Positions 1 to 8,900 of a stretch of 64,000 nt of DNA are shown here, one piece after another; within the stretch, counting starts at the first letter, position 1, and each line of letters opens with the position of its first letter. Under the pieces are notes generated by a model. It was not told the DNA's origin, made no database searches, and was given only the letters and a program-made list of their open reading frames with translations. The DNA lies in the NCBI GenBank assembly GCA_036678685.1, contig JAZIHH010000027.1, positions 203,534-267,533 on the forward strand. Direction: 5' to 3'. Source of the DNA: JAZIHH01 sp036678685 (GTDB lineage: Bacteria; Bacillota; UBA4882; UBA10575). Made by a program: the position numbers and the translations under genes.

Positions 1-101
1 TCAAAAGGAAACAAAGTAACGGCTTGGGGCGCTACGGCCCGGAGGCATCGACAGCCCGGGGAGCCCGGGGACACCCGGCCGGCGCTTTAAAACCAAAACA
101 G

Positions 102-141
102 AAAAGCAGTGACCCTATATTCGCCGGCAGTCACTGCTTTT
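102..141 (-). terminator. Hairpin terminator of the iron-sulfur gene pair
   Basis: A 12-bp perfect inverted repeat (AAAAGCAGTGAC at 102-113, GTCACTGCTTTT at 130-141) lies 20 bases beyond the stop of the minus-strand gene ending at 162. Read on the minus strand the stem ends in a T-rich stretch, as in a rho-independent terminator. Confidence 0.6.
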
Positions 142-161
142 GTGTAAATCCTCCCAGGCGC

Positions 162-779
162 CTATTGATACCGGATGGCCTGTTCCGGGCAGTGGTAAAC
201 ACATTCGAGGCCGGTAAGGCAGAGACCTTTAGTAATCGAGTACCCGCCGTTTTCAGCAATTGCCCCGCCGGGGCAGACTTTTTGGCAAACCCCGCATTCA
301 GCGCAGCGCTTCTCATCGATCCGCAAATGTTTTATGGCTTTGGCCCCCGGCAGGCTTAAAATTGTACCGTAGGGGCAAAGATAGCGGTGCCAGAGGATTT
401 CCGGGAAAAAGACGGTTAACAACACCCCGCAGGCAAAGAGAACCGGAAGGACCGGCAGTTTTCTCCCCCCAACCGCCGTCATTACAAAGCAGAGGAGAAA
501 AGCGGCAAGCATACCGTAGCGAAAAACAGGTTTTTTCAGGGTTTCCGGCACGGCAAAGCTCTTCAACTTTAGGCGGGTTTTTATCTCAGTGATCAATTTC
601 ATTACCGTATTGATTGGACAGAGCCAGCCACAGTAAAAGCGGCCGAACAATAAGGTCAGAACAGCACTGCCTAAAAATATTCCCATCCACAACTGCACTC
701 TACCGGTGAACAGCAAGACTACAAATAAGACCATGGCGCCGGTTTGTGTCACAACCTGCAACTTTCTACCCAAGGACAA
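162..779 (-). CDS. NapH/YccM-type membrane 4Fe-4S protein
   Basis: A 205-residue integral membrane ferredoxin-like protein. The N-terminal half has hydrophobic helices (about residues 10-30 and 33-50) followed by the motif FYCGWLCP, and a second cluster RYLCPYG near residue 135, both typical of NapH/NosR/YccM-type electron-transfer membrane proteins. The C-terminus has two 4Fe-4S motifs, CAECGVCQKVCP and CLTGLECVYHCP. Such proteins carry electrons between the quinone pool and soluble redox proteins; the partner here is unknown. The start is a TTG with GAGGAG nine bases upstream. That Shine-Dalgarno sequence lies in the last codons of the preceding gene, so the pair is probably translationally coupled and co-transcribed. 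Confidence 0.8.
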   Translation of the reverse strand: MSLGRKLQVVTQTGAMVLFVVLLFTGRVQLWMGIFLGSAVLTLLFGRFYCGWLCPINTVMKLITEIKTRLKLKSFAVPETLKKPVFRYGMLAAFLLCFVMTAVGGRKLPVLPVLFACGVLLTVFFPEILWHRYLCPYGTILSLPGAKAIKHLRIDEKRCAECGVCQKVCPGGAIAENGGYSITKGLCLTGLECVYHCPEQAIRYQ

Positions 780-785
780 TTACAG

Positions 786-1505
786 TCACTCCTCAATTAT
801 ATTCCCGTCCACACTGATGGTTACTACTTGCCAAGGTATCATCTTTCCGCTTTTCAGCAAAGCATTTTTTACCGCATTTACAATGCCGCCACAACATGGA
901 ACTTCCATCCGCAGCACAGTAATACTCTTGATCTCATGATTTTCCAGGATGGCGGCGATTTTGTCCGTGTAGTCCCCGTCATCCAGTTTCGGACAGCCAA
1001 TCAGGGTGATCCGATTCCGCATAAAATCCCGGTGAAGGCCGGCATAGGCATAGGCGGTACAGTCGGCGGCGATCAGTAAATGGGCGTTGTCCAGGTAAGG
1101 CGCATTGACCGGGACCAGTTTAAGCTGGCAAGGCCATTGACGGAGTTCGGATTGGACATTTTTGACCGGCTGAGGGTAAGGAGCCGGGGTCTTTTCTTTA
1201 TTAAGCGACCGGGCCTGGGTCCCCGGGCAGCCGCAGGGCAACGAAGACGGGTTGGCAGCATTTTTCCTTGCCAAATGTTTTTTCACCGCCTCTTCATCGA
1301 AGGGGGTTGCTTCCCGTTCCACAATGGTGATCGCGCCGGTGGGGCACTCGGGTAAACAGTCGCCAAGGCCGTCACAGTAACTTTCGGAGACCAGCTTTGC
1401 TTTGCCGTTTACCAACTGTAATGCCCCTTCATGACATGCCTCAATACAAAGACCGCAACCATTGCATTTCTCTTCGTCAATATGGACGATTTTCCGTTTC
1501 ATCAT
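786..1505 (-). CDS. 4Fe-4S ferredoxin-type protein
   Basis: A soluble iron-sulfur protein of about 239 residues. The N-terminus is a two-cluster ferredoxin domain (CNGCGLCIEACHEGA, then CDGLGDCLPECPTGA). After a linker comes a roughly 130-residue domain with additional cysteines (DCTAYAY, IGCPKLDD, PCCGGI). This architecture is common in anaerobic Bacillota beside redox-stress genes; the exact role is unknown. I chose the ATG at 1505 rather than the GTG at 1514, because the GAGGTG ribosome-binding site overlaps that GTG and sits correctly for the ATG. It lies six bases upstream of the membrane ferredoxin gene and probably delivers electrons to or from it. Confidence 0.8.
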   Translation of the reverse strand: MMKRKIVHIDEEKCNGCGLCIEACHEGALQLVNGKAKLVSESYCDGLGDCLPECPTGAITIVEREATPFDEEAVKKHLARKNAANPSSLPCGCPGTQARSLNKEKTPAPYPQPVKNVQSELRQWPCQLKLVPVNAPYLDNAHLLIAADCTAYAYAGLHRDFMRNRITLIGCPKLDDGDYTDKIAAILENHEIKSITVLRMEVPCCGGIVNAVKNALLKSGKMIPWQVVTISVDGNIIEE

Positions 1506-2009
1506 GTCGTACACCTCTTTCTAAATGAAGTGATTGTTTGTTCTTCCGGTTCCATTGTAAAACGGGGAAAACAAAAAATCGGTAGCTGAGGCTACGAAAT
1601 TCCCGGTGTCGTTCTTTATGATTTTAATATGGGCGACTGTTAGCCGGCCGTTGGGCCGGCTATGGGCCGCTATGGACGAAAGACGGATCACTGAAGCGTT
1701 GAAGGCAGACTCCCGGCTGTGGGCCGGGTATGGGCAGCTATGGACCGGCGAAAGCCGTTAGGGTTTTAGGAACAAGGGCTTTGGTAATTAAATGTGGCCC
1801 AAATGAAGGGGTCTTCTCAACTCCTGGAAGCATGCCCATTTGCTTTTGGTAATCAAATATGGGATAAATGAAGAAAAATAAAAAGAAGGAAAAAAATTAT
1901 AAAAATAGAATAAAAATTATGAAATAATTTCTTTTAAACGAAATGAAATTTAAACCTAGTTGCGATTATTTTATCCGGTACGCGCTGGGCAAAAAAATTG
2001 CACTTTAAA

Positions 2010-2077
2010 CTTTTTTTAGTCTACCTATGAGGAATTGAAACCGAGCTTTTTATAGTCTACCTATAAGGAATTGGAAC
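2010..2077 (+). repeat. Two degenerate CRISPR-repeat-like units of another subtype
   Basis: Two copies of a roughly 30-base motif end at 2041 and 2077. Each has a T-rich start, then GTCTACCTATRAGGAATT, then GAAAC or GGAAC. This resembles the AT-rich type I-B/III repeats of Clostridia, which share a CTACCTAT core and end in ATTGAAAC, and is unlike the GC-rich type I-C repeat used in this locus. Only four bases separate the copies, so no functional spacer remains. A relic of a lost array is the best reading. Confidence 0.5.
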
Positions 2078-2081
2078 TGAC

Positions 2082-2117
2082 AAAAAAAGCCCCGTAAAAG
2101 CGGGGTTAAGTTTTTTT
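2082..2117. terminator. Bidirectional rho-independent terminator
   Basis: A stem AGCCCCG/CGGGGTT with a 6-base loop is preceded by seven A and followed by seven T after a short AAG, so it can terminate in both directions. It isolates the regulator gene downstream from the iron-sulfur genes upstream. Confidence 0.7.
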
Positions 2118-2393
2118 GACTCTAAGAGGACAGGATTGTTAACGTTTCGGGGTCCATCCTTTACAGCTGATGTATATGCCCTGTTCTTGTACAATTCTGG
2201 CAATTATCCAAATAAAGTTTAATATTTAGTCTTTTGAATAATGAACTTGCCAAGTTTGTTAGAGCATCAGCGTGGAAGACCAATTTTTAATGCATTTTGT
2301 CACCTCAATAAATTCAGTAAGAAGAAAGCCATTTAACACTTATCTGACCTCTATGTTAGAAAATTAAAAACATCATTCTGGGGGGTAAAGCTT

Positions 2394-3386
2394 GTGGCGC
2401 GGGATAATCGTATGGTAAGACTCTTTAATATGATTTTTTACATTCAGAACAATCCCGGATGTTCAGCAAAAGAGTTGGCTAGTCGGTGCGGGGTTAGTAT
2501 AAGGCAATGTTATCGAGACCTGCGCACAATCGAGTATGCAGGTTTTCCACTTTACCATGACCAGGGTTATCGAATGATTGAGGGGTCGATGCTGAAAGCC
2601 ATTGCTTTCACTATGGAAGAAGCCCTGGCTTTGATTTATGGTATAAAGCTGCTTGAACAACAAAAAGGGATTGTAAAAGCGCCAGGACAGGTAAAAGAAA
2701 AACTTTTGGCCCTGCTGCCAAAGAAATTCAGTAATGAAATTGAAAAAATCGGGCAGCGGGTGGAGATTGAAGTTCCGCCCGCTGCGGATTACTCCGGGAA
2801 AGAGTCAATATTTAGGACAATAAATGAAGCTATAAAGAATCATACTGTTCTCCAAATGAAATATTATAGTTTTTCCAGAGATGAAGTGACTGACAGGTCT
2901 GTTGAACCATACCAATTGGTTTATAAAGATGGTTTTTGGTATCTAGTAGCCTTTTGCCATCGTCATCAAGAGACACGTCTTTTCCGGATAGATAGAATTA
3001 GAGGTCTGGAATCGACTGGGCAAACGTTTACTCCTCCTGTCAATTACAGTTATGAAGAGTATATGGGCGCTGCCTGGCAAATGGAGCGGGGAGAAGAATT
3101 CTCTTTCAAGGTTCGTTTCTTCTCCCGATCCGCTCGTTTCGTCCGTGAAACCAATTTTCACCCTTCTCAAGAGATTATCGAAGAGCCTGACGGAACTGTC
3201 ATCTTTACAGCAAAGGCCTGTAGCCATAGATCGGTACTCCGTTGGGTTCTGTCTTTTGGGGATGAGGCGGAAGTACTGGAACCTCCGAAACTCCGGGCGA
3301 TGGTAGCAAAGACAATGGCTGCAGGCTTGAAAAGGTATTCAGAGATCAACAAAAGGGCGGGTGAGAACAAGAATGATAAAACATAG
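2394..3386 (+). CDS. WYL-domain transcriptional regulator
   Basis: A 330-residue DNA-binding regulator. Residues about 5-60 form an HTH_11/DeoR-like winged helix (CSAKELASRCGVSIRQCYRDL). The middle part carries a WYL domain with the signature tripeptide W-Y-L at residues 182-184. The C-terminal about 90 residues match a WCX domain ending in a helix with MAAGLKRYSE. WYL regulators bind nucleic-acid ligands and commonly control defence loci, including CRISPR-Cas operons. The start is a GTG with GGGGGT upstream. It sits directly upstream of the helicase module and the cas operon in the same direction. A near-copy of its last codons recurs at about 10790-10840, so the locus has been rearranged around it. 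Its target is probably the dyad at 3402 and 10912. Confidence 0.85.
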   Translation: MARDNRMVRLFNMIFYIQNNPGCSAKELASRCGVSIRQCYRDLRTIEYAGFPLYHDQGYRMIEGSMLKAIAFTMEEALALIYGIKLLEQQKGIVKAPGQVKEKLLALLPKKFSNEIEKIGQRVEIEVPPAADYSGKESIFRTINEAIKNHTVLQMKYYSFSRDEVTDRSVEPYQLVYKDGFWYLVAFCHRHQETRLFRIDRIRGLESTGQTFTPPVNYSYEEYMGAAWQMERGEEFSFKVRFFSRSARFVRETNFHPSQEIIEEPDGTVIFTAKACSHRSVLRWVLSFGDEAEVLEPPKLRAMVAKTMAAGLKRYSEINKRAGENKNDKT

Positions 3387-3391
3387 CGAAC

Positions 3392-3445
3392 TACTGTTCC
3401 GTGACATGGGTTGTCATCATGATGTGGTAAAATGTATCTGAGAAT
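3392..3445 (+). promoter_or_regulatory. Dyad-containing control region, copy 1
   Basis: Just after the WYL gene lies TGACAT-GGG-TTGTCA (3402-3416), an imperfect dyad followed by TGGTAAAAT. The whole segment is about 75-80% identical by eye to 10902-10955 upstream of cas3. A -35-like GTGACA at 3401-3406 and a -10-like TGTGGT or TAAAAT follow. It probably drives the module starting at 3650 and may be an operator for the WYL protein. Confidence 0.45.
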
Positions 3446-3649
3446 TCCCGCCATAAACTCAATATCAATCATGGAAGCCTTGCCAACCATTTTTACTTAC
3501 CTAAGGAAATAAATCAAGACACTTCTACCCAGTTTCCCCTTCCTAGACATTTTTAACCCACAAGACTGTCTACAAGGAGTAGCTATTTTAAGCAGCTAGT
3601 TTGATAATTTCCTCTCATTCATTTGGATTTTTGGAGGAAGTGATCTGAG

Positions 3650-5896
3650 ATGGTTTTCACCATGATCAGTGTTTTATTGCTTATTCTGTTATTCATTGGG
3701 TGTTTGTTTGCCCAATACAAGAAGAGGCGGGAAACTTGGAATATCGTTGTTTCAGAAATCAGAGAAGGGCCGACACTTCCAGGAGCAAGTTTGGCGGAAG
3801 AGACAACCGAACCAAGCCAAGAGGAAACAGCACAGGAAGAAGCTCAAGAAGAAGCTGGCAAAGAAAAGGTTTTATTGCCTGATGAGCACGAAAAATCAAC
3901 ACCGGTAATTCCAGAGTCATTTGGAGATGCAAGCGTAGATAAGCGAGTAAGGGGAACAATATCACCGTTCAGAAGGGGTGGGCGTTCCCGGGTCCAATTT
4001 CCTGAGGAAAGACGGGAGAAAAGAAAGGCAAAGCGCAGATCGGATTTAAAACCATCAATATCATCATTGCGTATGGATATAATTTGTTGGGATGAGCCAG
4101 AGTGGGTCATTGGGGCGGAGTTTTACAGCAGATTACGTAATATGCAGGTTTTCCAGGGTGAATCCCGGTTAGATCCTTGTAACTATAATCGAACCAGATT
4201 TCGTTTAAAAAATCAAGAAAATATAAAGATTATTCTTGGTGAAGAAGAATGTGTTTTTCCCTTACCTCTGGGCGAAGAAGGGTATTACATCTTCAAAATG
4301 AAAAAAGACTGGACATCTCCCGGACGATTGGTAAGCACGCTTAACAAGGGGAATTATATCATTATGACGCCAAATGACTGGATAAGGGATGAAACCTTAA
4401 ATCCGGCGCCGTTTGGAGAAGAGTATGTTAGCGGATGGGGATTAACTGCTCATTTTTTCCATATCGACCAAGATAGCAAGGTACGTTTTATAACCGCGGA
4501 AGGCAAAAAAATAGAGATAGATATAAAGAGTAAGGATTATCTTGAATTGGAAGGCGAACATTTAATTGACGAAAGCAAGATGGGCCCGCTGTTCATTAGG
4601 AACATACCGATTCTTAAGGTGAATTCCATCGATTACTGGGATTCTGTAAGTACTATAGTCATAGGCCGGGAAGGGAGAGGTACAAACCGGTGGAGAATGG
4701 AGTTTGCACCTGCACGGACTAGTGAACAGGAACTGCCGGAGGCCTTAGAAGAACGAGGTGGCGGCTGGTATTATATACGGGTGTATGATCAGAATAAAAA
4801 ACTCAAGGAAAGTCTTGATTTTCGGTATAGTAAAGGGCTGCACAAGGTTGTCATTCCCTCTTTTCACTTCCCTTCAGAAGATGGATACCAGCCTGTTGAG
4901 ATTGAATTCCACTGTGCTACTGATTGTGATGTTTTGTTGCAAAACCATAGTAACCTTATAAAGGATAAACGATCAGAAGCAATTATATACCAGATACCAC
5001 CATTGCCCATATATGATCAGACCGACTGGGTTATTGTAGACCGGAGAGCAAAGACTGCCCTTCGCATTACTCTTGATCGGATTTGGTGGATGGCGGGCTT
5101 AAAAACTGAAGATCAGGATGAGTCTGTAAATGATTCTAACTGGCAGGCGCAACCGTTGGTTTTTGCCCCAGAGGATTTTTATGCAACCTCGAATAAAGTG
5201 CTTTGGGTAAAAATCACCAAGCCTCTTGCATCACGAAGAGTTGAATTGGGTTTTTCAGATACTCCATACCGGAGTTATCCCATGCCGCAGGATAATGTTA
5301 TAAAAGTCCCGCTTAGTGATTTTACAGATAGCATGGATTGGGTTAATTTTTCCGGGAGTGTCGATTTTAAGTTATGGGTTAAGGAAAAAGGTGACCAGGG
5401 AATAAAATTAGCCAAAGTATGTTATGAGTTCTACTGTCAATATTGCGGTGAGAATTTCTCTGACAGTGAAGATTTGTTTTCCCACATTTCACAGAAACAT
5501 CTAAATGAATGCTTTTCACTTTTGCAATATGAGGAGATGCAGAAATATTTGCCTGAATTACCTAAATTCATTTACCGTTGTAACTATTGTGGATATTATG
5601 CCGAATCCAGCAATTTAGATAGTCCAACCAGCAAGATCACAGATCATGTTGAAAAGTGCATGAAAAAATATGTTGATGAATTTTCAGCTGACTTAAAATT
5701 CAGGATTATTACGGACCTTAATGAAATAAGAGAAAATGTAATCCGGAATTTGCCAGAAATGTATAAATGCCGGCTATGCCCTTTCCTCAATGAAGAAGTA
5801 GTTCGCGAGGGTAAAATTGGAGGAAAAACTGCACGCCTCAGACATTTGCAGAAACATAAAAACGAAATAGTTCAATCATGCCGGAAGAGGTGGTGA
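3650..5896 (+). CDS. Membrane-anchored C2H2 zinc-finger protein of a candidate defence module
   Basis: A 748-residue protein that I do not recognise as a named family. Residues about 5-22 form one hydrophobic membrane segment, followed by a basic stop-transfer stretch. Residues 40-80 are Glu/Gln-rich and about 100-135 strongly basic. The large middle (about 150-590) has the alternating pattern of beta-rich domains. The C-terminus has three zinc-binding motifs: a classical C2H2 finger C596-x2-C599-x12-H612-x4-H617, then CNYCGYYAES from residue 644 ending in DHVEKC, and CRLCPF from residue 707 ending in HLQKH. It ends six bases before the helicase gene, so the two are co-transcribed. Zinc fingers of this type bind DNA or protein; I infer a targeting or sensor role for the helicase. 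The pairing resembles two-gene Druantia-like systems, but homology to DruH could not be tested. Confidence 0.7.
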   Translation: MVFTMISVLLLILLFIGCLFAQYKKRRETWNIVVSEIREGPTLPGASLAEETTEPSQEETAQEEAQEEAGKEKVLLPDEHEKSTPVIPESFGDASVDKRVRGTISPFRRGGRSRVQFPEERREKRKAKRRSDLKPSISSLRMDIICWDEPEWVIGAEFYSRLRNMQVFQGESRLDPCNYNRTRFRLKNQENIKIILGEEECVFPLPLGEEGYYIFKMKKDWTSPGRLVSTLNKGNYIIMTPNDWIRDETLNPAPFGEEYVSGWGLTAHFFHIDQDSKVRFITAEGKKIEIDIKSKDYLELEGEHLIDESKMGPLFIRNIPILKVNSIDYWDSVSTIVIGREGRGTNRWRMEFAPARTSEQELPEALEERGGGWYYIRVYDQNKKLKESLDFRYSKGLHKVVIPSFHFPSEDGYQPVEIEFHCATDCDVLLQNHSNLIKDKRSEAIIYQIPPLPIYDQTDWVIVDRRAKTALRITLDRIWWMAGLKTEDQDESVNDSNWQAQPLVFAPEDFYATSNKVLWVKITKPLASRRVELGFSDTPYRSYPMPQDNVIKVPLSDFTDSMDWVNFSGSVDFKLWVKEKGDQGIKLAKVCYEFYCQYCGENFSDSEDLFSHISQKHLNECFSLLQYEEMQKYLPELPKFIYRCNYCGYYAESSNLDSPTSKITDHVEKCMKKYVDEFSADLKFRIITDLNEIRENVIRNLPEMYKCRLCPFLNEEVVREGKIGGKTARLRHLQKHKNEIVQSCRKRW

Positions 5897-5902
5897 TGAA
5901 AT

Positions 5903-8900
5903 ATGCCTATGATAAATCCTATTGAATTGGCCCGGGAGGTCGAGAATTCTTATTTGAGGTACCTCGAGACCAGTTTCTATTTTCGTGATCTGGGGCTGTA
6001 TCGGTCATTCAAAGAAGCTTTAGCCTCGGGCCGCCTGGTTAAAGGCCCATATCTTGAAGGTACCCCTCTTTACAAACAGGGAAAAACCTTTAGAGAAGTC
6101 TCTATGGAAATTCTTGGGTTTCTTCCGGACGAAGGCTTTTTAAAGGCGCTTGAAGGGGGAAGGCCTCTATATCAACACCAAGAAGCGGCCATCAGAAAAA
6201 CGACTGCCGGAATGAATGTGGTGGTGACTACAGGAACAGGGAGCGGAAAGACCGAGTCGTTCCTTTATCCAATCCTTCTCCATCTCTACAAAGAATACAG
6301 GGAAGGGACCCTTGGCCCCGGGGTAAGGGCGCTTATTCTATATCCGATGAATGCCCTGGCCAACGATCAGAGGGAAAGATTGGGAGATATTAGTGCCAAA
6401 CTACAGGAGTACAATTCAGACTTTAATTTTACCTTTGGTCAGTATATTGGAGAAACCCCGGAAAATGAAAGAGACACCGAGAGGAATGCCGAAGAGCATC
6501 TCCGGAATCGTTTCCCCGGAGAATTGGTTCTCCGTTCGGAAATGAGAGAGACACCGCCCCATATATTATTGACCAACTATTCGATGTTAGAGTATTTGCT
6601 GATAAGACCTTTTGACAGCCCGCTTTTTGATAATGGCATGGCAAAATGGTGGACTTTTATTGTCTTGGACGAAGCGCACCAGTACCGTGGAGCCAAAGGG
6701 ATTGAAATGGGCATGTTGCTCCGGCGGCTAAAACAGAGATTGCGTGAAGGCGGCAGAACTGAACCATTTATCTCCATCGCTACCAGCGCAACGTTGACAA
6801 ATGCTGAAGAGGAGAAAGGTATAGTAGCGCTTTTTGCTTCAGAATTATTTGGCGAACCTTTTGGGGAGGAAAGTGTTGTTTTTGGGATAACGGAAGAGGT
6901 GTTACCCGGTGGGAATTATGAATTGCAGGTAGAAGATTATGAGAAATTGCTTTCCGCCATTAACTCCGGATCTCAAGATCTGCTCAGTGGTTACAGTGCA
7001 TTCTACGATGAAGCAATGGGCGGAGATATTAAAAAGGTCGCAGGCAATATTTTAAAAAATGACTTAAGAGCGACCCAGTTAAGGCAGATAGCAACAGAAC
7101 ATGTTATGGACTTTGTAGAGATTGGCAAGAGAATATTTCCCGATTTGGATGAGGATTCTCGTATTAACGCTCTATCATTGTTAGTTGAATTGTTAATGAA
7201 AGCCAGGGATCCGGTTACCGGAAGACCTTTGTTATCAGCCCGTTATCACTTTTTCATTCGTTCCTTGGAAGGAGCGTATCTTTCTTTATATCCTGTAAAT
7301 AAGGTCTCTCTTGATCGTTTCGGAAACCCCGATGAGGGTAAGCTTTTTGAGGTTGCTCTTTGCCGGGAATGCGGTCAACATTATTTAGTTGGGCAAATCA
7401 GAGAAAATCGATTGGAAGAAGCAATACGCGACCCTGGTGGACTTGAGTATGGTGTCACTTTTTTCCGTCCGTTAAGCGTTGAAGAGATTAAAGACCTAAA
7501 ACTTTTTGGTGTAGGAAAAGATGACAGCGAAGATATTGGTGATGTAGATGAGGACTCTCGCGCCCCAAAAAATATATATCAACTATGCGTAATATGCGGT
7601 TATCTGGAATTAATAGAACCCGGGAAGGTTGAAATATCAAGACCGGCAATGCCCTGTGGTCACCAAGACTATATTTACCTTGAAGAGCAAAAGAATTTGG
7701 AAGATAAAGATAAAGATAGACCCGACCAGATTCCCCAATGCAGTTTTTGTCAGTATCGGGGTCCGAACCCTGTCCGAGAAATAACACACGGGACTGATGG
7801 GCCGCATGTGGTTATTTCCACAGAGTTATATAAGCGTATTTATGACCGGTTGCCACCGGAATATCGGAAAATATTGGCATTTACTGATAGCCGTCAGGAG
7901 GCTGCTTTTTTCGCCTGGTATCTTGATAACTCCTACCAAGAAATTCTCAGCCGGAACTTAATGTATAAGACTATTAGCAAGTTAAGTGTTCACAGTACCC
8001 AGGGAGTAAGCCTCAGGGAAATTGCCGACGGGATAGAAGTGCTGTATAGCAAGAAATCATTATTTCCTCCGTGGATGGGTCAGTTGGAGCGCAAGAAAAA
8101 ACTCTGGTTATATCTTTATCGTGAGTTTCTCACCGACGAAAAACGGATCTCTCTTGAAGGTGTTGGCCTTATCAAGTGGTTCTTAATATGGCCTGATAGT
8201 TTTTCGGTTCCTGATGCCCTACATAAATTCCCTTGGGATCTTAATAAAGAGGAAGCAGAAAATCTACTTTTTATTCTTCTGGATTTTATGCGTACCGACA
8301 AGGCAGTTGAGCTTAGGGCAGGGGCAGGAGTTAGTCTTTCTTGGCGTGATCTTAATCTTCAGGCGAATCAGAAAAGTGTGGTTTACTCGGAGGCAGGGTA
8401 TCTCAGAAGAGAAACGCGGCAAAACTTGCGTCTTTGGAACGGTCTCCAAGGGAGACGGGCGCAATATTTAATTAAACTTTTGAGATCGAAAGGGTTCGGC
8501 ATAGAAAAAGCAAAAGAAGAAGCAAAAAGGATTCTTGCGGTCATCTGGGACGCGATTCGCGGTATTGAGTCTGAAGATCCGTATACGATTTGTTGCTTCA
8601 TAGGCGATAGGTGCAGATTAAACCCCGACTGGTGGCGGGCTTCAGCGCTGGGACCCGATGATACCGTTTATGTCTGTGATACTTGTGGCCGGATACAGGC
8701 GGTATCGGTTTGGGGGCTATGTGCAAGACACCGGTGCCCGGGAAAAGTCTCTTCGGTTAAGGTCAAGGATTTGGACCCCGACCATTATAACCGGCTGTAC
8801 CGCAGTGATTTACCAGGGTTTATGCGTGTGGAAGAACATACTGCGCAAATTAATTATAAAAAAGGACGTGAGTTTCAAAGAGATTTTAAATCCGGTAAGA

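Larger units (their letters stand above)
1506..2393. other. Long gene-free stretch with repeats and terminator
   Basis: About 890 bases with no credible gene. It holds a 9-bp perfect inverted repeat (TAGCCGGCC at 1641-1649, GGCCGGCTA at 1654-1662). Two related roughly 28-bp direct copies occur at about 1780-1807 and 1844-1872 (both contain TTTGGTAAT and AAATGAAG). An AT-rich block at 1870-1960 precedes two CRISPR-repeat-like sequences and a terminator listed separately. The Shine-Dalgarno GGGGGT of the regulator gene closes the stretch. Confidence 0.6.

Noticed and set aside
24..592. Plus-strand ORFs opposite the membrane ferredoxin gene
   Set aside because: They are shadows of the clear iron-sulfur gene on the other strand.
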